Source: Bryobacteraceae bacterium (GTDB lineage: Bacteria > Acidobacteriota > Terriglobia > Bryobacterales > Bryobacteraceae). Taken from it: a stretch of 64,000 bases of DNA. Location: assembly GCA_041394945.1 (NCBI GenBank), contig JAWKHH010000004.1, forward strand, positions 806,001 through 870,000, given 5' to 3'. Shown here piece after piece: positions 58,643-64,000 of the stretch (position 1 is the first letter of the stretch; every line of letters starts with the position of its first letter). Below the pieces are notes generated by a model. That model did no database searches and was not told the origin of the DNA. It saw only the letters and a program-made list of their open reading frames with translations. Both the position numbers and the translations under genes were made by a program.

Positions 58643-60484
58643 ATGAGGAAACTCAACCGGCGGGAGCTCACCCGCGCCACGTTCGCCGCCTTCGCCGCCC
58701 CTTCGGCCATGCAGGCGCAGGCTTCGTCGATCACCCATGGCCCCATCCTCGGCCACGTCACCGAAACCGAAATCAATATTTGGGGACGCACTGCCAAGCC
58801 CGGCGAGTTTCGCGTCCGCTACGGAACCTCCGCCGCGGACCTTGACCAGATGTCGCCGGCGGTCCGCACCGCGCTCGACCACGACAACGCCGCCTGGATC
58901 AAGATCACCGGACTCAAGCCTGGCGCCAAATACTATTTCCGCCTCGTCGCCGGCCCGTCGAACGACGGCTCGCCCGATCATGCCGGCAGTTTCCAGACCA
59001 TCCCCGCCGCCGCCGGCTATCGTGGTCCACTGAATCCGAAGGGCCTGTTCAATTTCCGCTTCCAGTTCGGCTCATGCGCCAATCAGAAGCCCGGCAACGG
59101 CATGGGGCCCACGCTGCCCGCATACAAGACGATGCGCCGCCAGCATGCCGGCAAGGTCCTGTTCGCCGTGATGAACGGCGATTGGCTGTACGAAGACAAG
59201 CGCGACTTTTCCGTCGAAGCCTGGCGCCAGCAAACCGGCTGCGCGCCGGAAAGCACTCCCGAAATTCTCCGCATTGCGCCGTCCATGACCGGCGTCTGGG
59301 AGAACTACAAGTTTTTCCTCGAACGCGGCGTCAACATGGCTGCCTGGCACAAAGAGGTGCCCGGTTACTTCACGCCCGACGATCACGAGATCCTCAACGA
59401 TGTCTACGGCACCGCCACAGCGGGCAACCAGAACCGCCGCGCCGTGTTCCGCGATATCTCGCTCCGCGCCTGGTTCGATTACATCGCCGGCAGCAATCCG
59501 CTCGCTACCTCCACGCAGGCCCACTTCGGCAAGGCGCGGTTCGCCTCCGGCAGCGATGTCCTCACCGATCCCTCCACGGACTTCACGAAGCTCAAGCTCT
59601 CTGAGCTATCGAACCTCCACGTCCACTACGGCGGACAACTCGCCGGTGTCGACGCCGCCAGGCTCGACGATACCGGTGGCGACCCTAATATGGGCGTCTA
59701 CGACGTCGTCGAGGTGCTCGATGCGCACCGCCTCAAGATCGCACCCGCCGCGCGCGCCAATTCGGAAAGCGCCTACTCCATCGGCCGCCACTCCTACGGA
59801 AAGTTCCGCGCTGGCAACGCCGAGGTCTACCTGCTCGACACGCGCAGCCTCCGCCACGTCTTCGATACGAAGGATCCCCTCAGCCACGGCCTGTCGATGA
59901 TCGGCCGCGCCCAGCGCGAATGGCTCATTCGGAGCATGAAGGAAAGCGACGCCGACTTCTTCTTCCTCGCCTCCACCGTCAACCTAATGATCCCGCACGT
60001 CGGCAGCCCTGGCTCCTCCGGACCCATCGAAGGCAAGGACGATGCCTGGACCGCCTTCGTCGAAGAGCGCGAAATGCTCATCAAGTTCTGGGAGTCGCTC
60101 GACAAACCGGTAATCGTTATGACAGGCGATCTGCACAACAGCTTCGCCGTCAAAGTCACCGACAAAGTCTGGGAGTTCTGTTCCGGACCCCACAACTCCG
60201 CCAACCACCCCGCGCGCAGCGAAGGCGGACGTCCGCCCAACGGCTCCTTTGACTCGCGTGGCCGCATGTGCGACATCCGCTGGTCCACCTACTTCCGCAA
60301 CGACGTCCCCGCCAAGCTGCGCCGCAAGCCCGTCTATGCCGTGGCGCAGATCAACAACGTGTTTGAGAATCCCGGCGAAAAAGGCGATCAGCGATGGGTG
60401 GCGTTCGATAAGCCGCACATCGTCATTCAGTATTACGACGGAGTCACCGGAGACCTGCTCTACGCCGAGCCCATCCACGCCTGA
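58643..60484 (+). CDS. PhoD-type alkaline phosphatase/phosphodiesterase, Tat-exported
   Basis: The 613-residue protein has a Tat-like signal (NRRELTRATFAAFAAPSAMQA). A fibronectin-like PhoD N-terminal domain runs about 30-130 (KITGLKPGAKYYFRLVAG). The metallophosphatase core has RFQFGSCAN, VMNGDWLYED, PGYFTPDDHEILND and TGDLHNSFAV, which supply the metal ligands. Family enzymes release phosphate from phosphoesters or teichoic acids with Ca/Fe. The start MRKLNRREL is chosen to keep the signal. No Pho-box or phosphate transporter is adjacent. Confidence 0.87.
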   Translation: MRKLNRRELTRATFAAFAAPSAMQAQASSITHGPILGHVTETEINIWGRTAKPGEFRVRYGTSAADLDQMSPAVRTALDHDNAAWIKITGLKPGAKYYFRLVAGPSNDGSPDHAGSFQTIPAAAGYRGPLNPKGLFNFRFQFGSCANQKPGNGMGPTLPAYKTMRRQHAGKVLFAVMNGDWLYEDKRDFSVEAWRQQTGCAPESTPEILRIAPSMTGVWENYKFFLERGVNMAAWHKEVPGYFTPDDHEILNDVYGTATAGNQNRRAVFRDISLRAWFDYIAGSNPLATSTQAHFGKARFASGSDVLTDPSTDFTKLKLSELSNLHVHYGGQLAGVDAARLDDTGGDPNMGVYDVVEVLDAHRLKIAPAARANSESAYSIGRHSYGKFRAGNAEVYLLDTRSLRHVFDTKDPLSHGLSMIGRAQREWLIRSMKESDADFFFLASTVNLMIPHVGSPGSSGPIEGKDDAWTAFVEEREMLIKFWESLDKPVIVMTGDLHNSFAVKVTDKVWEFCSGPHNSANHPARSEGGRPPNGSFDSRGRMCDIRWSTYFRNDVPAKLRRKPVYAVAQINNVFENPGEKGDQRWVAFDKPHIVIQYYDGVTGDLLYAEPIHA

Positions 60485-60518
60485 GCGTCCACTCCTGAGC
60501 GTCAGGGAGCCTGCCTGT

Positions 60519-61397
60519 TCACAATTTGAACCGGCACACCAGGCCGACGTCATCGCAGTACCACATCCAGCCGTCCCGGATCGTCATGCCGTGAGGCAGC
60601 GGGTCGTTGTCGGCAAGCTGAATCTTCTCGACCATCTCGCCCGAATCCGGATCGTGCTTGTAGAAGGCGTTCAGATTAGAATCGGTAACCCAAAGATACT
60701 TGCCTTCCCACCCGATCCCGTGCGGCCGGTTCCCCGCCGTGGAAAACTGCTTCTCCACCACCCAGCTTTTCGGATCCACCCGGTAGACGCGCCTCGAAGG
60801 AGGTACGCAGAACCACAGCTTCCCGTCCCGCCACTCCTGCCCATGCGCTCCCGTGCCCGGCGCTACTGAACTCGCCTTGCCCATCTGGAATCCGCCCACC
60901 CTGGGCTTGGTCGCCGCGGCTGCTGGACGAGGCGGAGTCTTCTGCCGCAGGTTGTCCGGTACGGGACTCGAACGGCCCGGCGCATCGCCCGTCATCTGGT
61001 AGATCACTCCCGCGCCCGGCGTGAAGCGCCGCTCGATCGCCTTGCCCGTGTTGGCGTCGCACTTCACAATCTCGCGGCTGTACGTGGACCCGATCCACAG
61101 CGCCTCGCCGTCGAACGTGATGCCGCTCGAAGACTCCGTCTCCGTCTCGAAGCCCTTGATCACTTTCCCCTTCTTGTACTCGACAAGATGCGCCTGGTTG
61201 CCCGGGCCCTGGTCGATGATCCAAAGCCCGGCGGCGGTGGCCTGCAAACCGTTCGGCTTGCTCGCCGGCGACGGAAACACAATCTCCACCTTTCCCACCT
61301 TGCGCGTGGGAAGTTGATCCAGACGGGCGGCGGCCAAGGCGGGCGCGGCCCCGGCGGCGAGCGTCAGGAATCGTCGGCGGTCAGTACGGGAAGACAT
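60519..61397 (-). CDS. Tat-exported beta-propeller protein, virginiamycin-B-lyase/SMP-30-like
   Basis: The 292-residue protein starts with a Tat signal (DRRRFLTLAAGAAPALAAA). Propeller-like repeats follow, each with a GLWIID, ALWIGS, KLWFCV, YLWVTD or WMWYCD strand: at least five regularly spaced xLWxxx blades. Such proteins bind or hydrolyse small ligands or read quinoprotein-like substrates, and the function is unknown. The ATG at 61397 has a complete promoter ending eight bases upstream. It is convergent with the PhoD-type gene (34 bases apart) and downstream of a TonB-dependent receptor. Confidence 0.75.
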   Translation of the reverse strand: MSSRTDRRRFLTLAAGAAPALAAARLDQLPTRKVGKVEIVFPSPASKPNGLQATAAGLWIIDQGPGNQAHLVEYKKGKVIKGFETETESSSGITFDGEALWIGSTYSREIVKCDANTGKAIERRFTPGAGVIYQMTGDAPGRSSPVPDNLRQKTPPRPAAAATKPRVGGFQMGKASSVAPGTGAHGQEWRDGKLWFCVPPSRRVYRVDPKSWVVEKQFSTAGNRPHGIGWEGKYLWVTDSNLNAFYKHDPDSGEMVEKIQLADNDPLPHGMTIRDGWMWYCDDVGLVCRFKL

Positions 61398-61405
61398 CGC
61401 TGCCC

Positions 61406-61434
61406 ATCGTAGTCCAGCTTCCCGCCGTGCGCAA
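61406..61434 (-). promoter_or_regulatory. promoter of the beta-propeller gene
   Basis: TTGCGC (61429-61434), a 17-base spacer and TACGAT (61406-61411) on the minus strand end eight bases before the ATG at 61397. The -35 hexamer and spacer length are identical to those of the sulfatase promoter. Confidence 0.55.
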
Positions 61435-61474
61435 CCGCCCCGGGGTATTTCCAGTCCAATCGTGTCCAGCTCAA

Positions 61475-64000
61475 TCAGAAAAACAGCCGCAGCACGATCT
61501 CGGTCTGCCGGTTCAGATTCGCTTGGCTGAAGATCCGCCCGAACGACCCTGCCGCGCCGAGCGTCGTGTTCGGGCTCCCAAACACCGGATGATTCATCAG
61601 GTTGAACGACGACGCCCTCAGGTTCAGCTTGAACCGCTCCGTCAATACGAATTGCTTCGTGAGCGTCAGGTTGAAGTTGTTCATACCCGGGTTCCGCAGC
61701 CACCCCACCCGCGGGCCCAGGTTGCCGAACGTGAAATCGGCGGGCTGCGCAAAAGCCGCCGTGTTGAAAAAGTTGTTGATGCGGTCCGTGACAGACCCGC
61801 TGATTCCCGCCGAGGGATCGCCTATGACGTTCGGCCGCTGCCCGCCGGCGCCGGCCAGGAACAGCGTGTTCTGCGTCACGCCGAAGCTCAGCGGGAACCC
61901 GGATTGAAACGTATTGAACATCGCGATGTTCCACTGCCCCACCGCCAGGTCCACCGCCTTGCTCGCGTTGCCGAGCAGCCCCCGGCCTCGTCCCACCGGC
62001 ACGTCCCACGATACCGTCGTCGTCAGCCGGTGCGGCACATCGAACGCCATCGGCGCCCGTTCAATCCGCCGGTTCCCGTGGTCCTGGTAGGGACCCAGAT
62101 CCCCAATATTTTTCGAATACGTGTAGGAGATCAGCGAAGTCACGCCCTTCCACATCCGCTGCTCGAACTTCGTCTGTAGCGAGTGATACACCGAATTCCC
62201 GTACCTCGGCAGGTTCCGCGTGACGTTCTGAAACTGCGGATACGGCCGCAGAAGCTGTTGCCGCTGCACGTTGCGTCCCGCCAGCGGGCCCGCTGTGATC
62301 ACGCCGAAGAACGGATTCGGCACTACCTCGAGCAGCGCCCGCCCCAGCCGCAGATTCTCCGATGGAACCTGGTTCAGATTCTCGGCGATGTTGTTCCCGA
62401 TCGCCACCTCGCTCGTCAGATTGATCCCCCGGCTGCCGATGTATCCGATCTGAAGTAGGCTCCGCGAGAACAGTTCCCGCTGGATGTTGAAGTTCCACGT
62501 GTGTATCTTCGGCGTGATCCCCTCCGGTTCGACAAACGAAATGTTCTGCCCCACCAGCGTCGCCAGGCCTCCGGCGTTGCCGTTCGCCTGCAGCAGCCCG
62601 GACGGGAACGGATTGCTCAACCGGTCCTTCGGCGTGATGCCGTCCTCGGATGTCACCACGGTTGTCGTTGTCGAATACCCAACCGAGTCCACAGACCCGA
62701 CGACTGGTACATAGTGCAGCGCGTATCCCCCGCGCAGAATCGTCTGCGGGTTCAGCGAATACGCAAACCCGACGCGCGGCGCGAAGTTATTCCGGTCCGG
62801 AGCGAAGATGCCCCGAGGAAGCCCGCCCTGCGCCGCGTAGACCAGCCCGCCGTGAAGATCGAACCCCGGCACTCGTATCGGACTCGTGGCCGTCCGGTCG
62901 AACCCTCGCGTCGTCCGGTCGTACCGCTCCGTCCGCGGCGTCTCGTATTCATACCGCAGCCCCACGTTCAACGTCAGCCGGTTCGTAACCCGCCAGTCGT
63001 CTTGAAAAAAGAAACCGTAGTATTTATTCAGAATCGAAACGCCCGTATTGTTGTCGAGAGACCCGCTGCCTAACCCCAGCATGAACGAAGCCATCGGGAA
63101 CCCCGTGTTTCCGGCCGGCGTATCTGCCCGCGGACCGTTCGACCAAGCGTTCCCGTACGAGAACGACCCGCTCGGATTCACGTTCCGGAAAAAGTTCCCG
63201 TACAACAGCCGGAAATCGATCCCCGCCTTCATCACATGTCGCCCCCGCTGCTGCGAAGCGTTCGTTTGCAGGCTCCACGTCTGTCCCGGATCGAAAATCA
63301 ACGGCGATCCCGCAAGCCCCTGGAACCCCGTCACGCGAATCGTCGGAAACGCCTGCATCTGCGTCAACTGCACATACGACGCCGGAAAGCCCAGCGAGGT
63401 CAGGTCGAATCCGTTCGAGTAGGGTAGATTGTCTTCCTTCGCACGCGAAAACCCGAGCCGCACGTCGAACGTCGTCCGGCTGTTGATCAGCAGCGTATTG
63501 CCCCAGCTCACGCCGAAATGAGGACGATTCACGATGTTCCGTCCCGGCGACGCGATCCCGTCGAACTCGTGCGGAAAAATCAGCAGCGCTGTACCGATGT
63601 TCAGCCGCAGAAACGTATTCAGCTTCTCCGAAAACCGGTGGTCGATCTTCGTGACGAACATGTTGTAATTCCGGGGCCACTTCGCCGAGAAGCCGAAATT
63701 CTGCACCCACGGCTGCGTCGCCGACGATGCCGGCTGATTCGGTTCCGGAAAGAATGGCATCATCGCCCGCGCCACCGGATCCTGCCGCGTCGCTGGAATG
63801 ATATTGCCCGCGAACGGCGTTCGCGTCGGCGCCCCGTTCTGCGTCGCCACCGAGTAGGGATCGTAGATCGCCGCGCTCACCTCGGAGAAATCGCCCGCCC
63901 GCATTCTCGCCGTCGGTACGGACGCCGTCCGGTTCAACCCGTTGCCCTCGCGTGCTCCCTCGAAGCTTGCGAACCAGAACGTTCGGTCCCGCCCGTCGTA
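61475..64000 (-). CDS. TonB-dependent receptor, Oar-like, 5' end missing
   Basis: The frame is open to the right edge (842 codons including stop), so the N-terminal signal, regulatory domain and plug start lie outside. The visible part begins in the early barrel or late plug (RTFWFASFEGAREGNG) and continues through typical Oar-like barrel blocks (GDFSEVSAAIYDP, NNFAPRVGFAYSLN, LRGGYALHYVP). It ends with the aromatic signature VLRLFF. It is related to but distinct from the receptor at 39144. The nearby TonB-family gene and phosphatase may be functionally linked. Confidence 0.9.
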   Translation of the reverse strand, partial: YDGRDRTFWFASFEGAREGNGLNRTASVPTARMRAGDFSEVSAAIYDPYSVATQNGAPTRTPFAGNIIPATRQDPVARAMMPFFPEPNQPASSATQPWVQNFGFSAKWPRNYNMFVTKIDHRFSEKLNTFLRLNIGTALLIFPHEFDGIASPGRNIVNRPHFGVSWGNTLLINSRTTFDVRLGFSRAKEDNLPYSNGFDLTSLGFPASYVQLTQMQAFPTIRVTGFQGLAGSPLIFDPGQTWSLQTNASQQRGRHVMKAGIDFRLLYGNFFRNVNPSGSFSYGNAWSNGPRADTPAGNTGFPMASFMLGLGSGSLDNNTGVSILNKYYGFFFQDDWRVTNRLTLNVGLRYEYETPRTERYDRTTRGFDRTATSPIRVPGFDLHGGLVYAAQGGLPRGIFAPDRNNFAPRVGFAYSLNPQTILRGGYALHYVPVVGSVDSVGYSTTTTVVTSEDGITPKDRLSNPFPSGLLQANGNAGGLATLVGQNISFVEPEGITPKIHTWNFNIQRELFSRSLLQIGYIGSRGINLTSEVAIGNNIAENLNQVPSENLRLGRALLEVVPNPFFGVITAGPLAGRNVQRQQLLRPYPQFQNVTRNLPRYGNSVYHSLQTKFEQRMWKGVTSLISYTYSKNIGDLGPYQDHGNRRIERAPMAFDVPHRLTTTVSWDVPVGRGRGLLGNASKAVDLAVGQWNIAMFNTFQSGFPLSFGVTQNTLFLAGAGGQRPNVIGDPSAGISGSVTDRINNFFNTAAFAQPADFTFGNLGPRVGWLRNPGMNNFNLTLTKQFVLTERFKLNLRASSFNLMNHPVFGSPNTTLGAAGSFGRIFSQANLNRQTEIVLRLFF

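Overview
The window is a gene-dense, GC-rich bacterial chromosome segment with no rRNA, tRNA, insertion sequence or CRISPR array that I could see. It looks like an acidobacterium of the Solibacter/Bryobacter type. The evidence is a secreted protein ending in the Solibacter-typical TIGR03437 C-terminal domain (33542-35941), two large Oar-like TonB-dependent receptors with carboxypeptidase-regulatory plugs, many Tat-exported enzymes, many short-chain dehydrogenases and a hopanoid operon. The taxonomic call is inference from gene content.

Region by region. 1-9668 (+): a tightly overlapping isoprenoid/hopanoid operon, ispH (partial), shc, hpnH, hpnA, hpnG, two zinc-dependent MDR dehydrogenases, hpnC, hpnD and a NadD-like nucleotidyltransferase. 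9692-11899 (+): an aldolase/short-chain dehydrogenase fusion for deoxysugar breakdown. 11896-17417 (-): an operon mazG, GNAT acyltransferase, N-succinylamino-acid racemase/OSBS, EamA transporter, MFS transporter, SDR. 17465-18421 (-): a membrane-anchored Pro-rich protein, divergent from 18475-22530 (+), dus, rnhA, secreted hydrolase, nadD. 22578-24426 (+): nrfH-nrfA, a pentahaem nitrite reductase system in which every haem motif is CxxCH. 24417-30364 (-): aldehyde dehydrogenase, Tat-exported dimethylformamidase-like protein, ymdB, tsaC-type, mutM, SAM hydrolase. 30390-33548 (+): cysteine desulfurase, mnmA (a sulfur relay to tRNA) and an LpxL-like acyltransferase. 33542-42182 (-): TIGR03437 protein, SDR, sulfatase, SDR, TonB-dependent receptor, which looks like a glycan or sulfated-substrate uptake and catabolism block. 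42339-44987 (+): two tandem secreted proteins whose mature N-terminus resembles the Cys-x-Cys start of TIMP/netrin-like domains. 44950-47844: divergent membrane glycosyltransferase and GT2 glycan synthase. 47862-50271 (-): a vapBC module in a lower-GC patch, then a DUF4380-like gene with kduD. 50336-53097: a monohaem protein, a small ORF, and a divergent zinc dehydrogenase/SDR pair. 53104-53908: a graveyard holding a fragment of a cobalamin-binding (BtuF-like) gene and a collapsed vapBC pair. 53972-57789 (+): housekeeping translation genes rplM, rpsI, rpsB, tsf, pyrH, frr, followed by a TonB-family protein, a PhoD-type phosphatase, a Tat-exported beta-propeller protein and a second TonB-dependent receptor that runs off the right edge.

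Two layers stand out. First, the hopanoid operon carries two MDR dehydrogenases directly after hpnG, placed where a reductase converting ribosylhopane to bacteriohopanetetrol would be expected. Second, many genes that begin a transcription unit have a TAnnnT -10-like box only 6-9 bases before the start codon and no Shine-Dalgarno sequence. Genes inside operons use 4-base start/stop overlaps or clear Shine-Dalgarno sites. This suggests widespread leaderless transcription in this organism.
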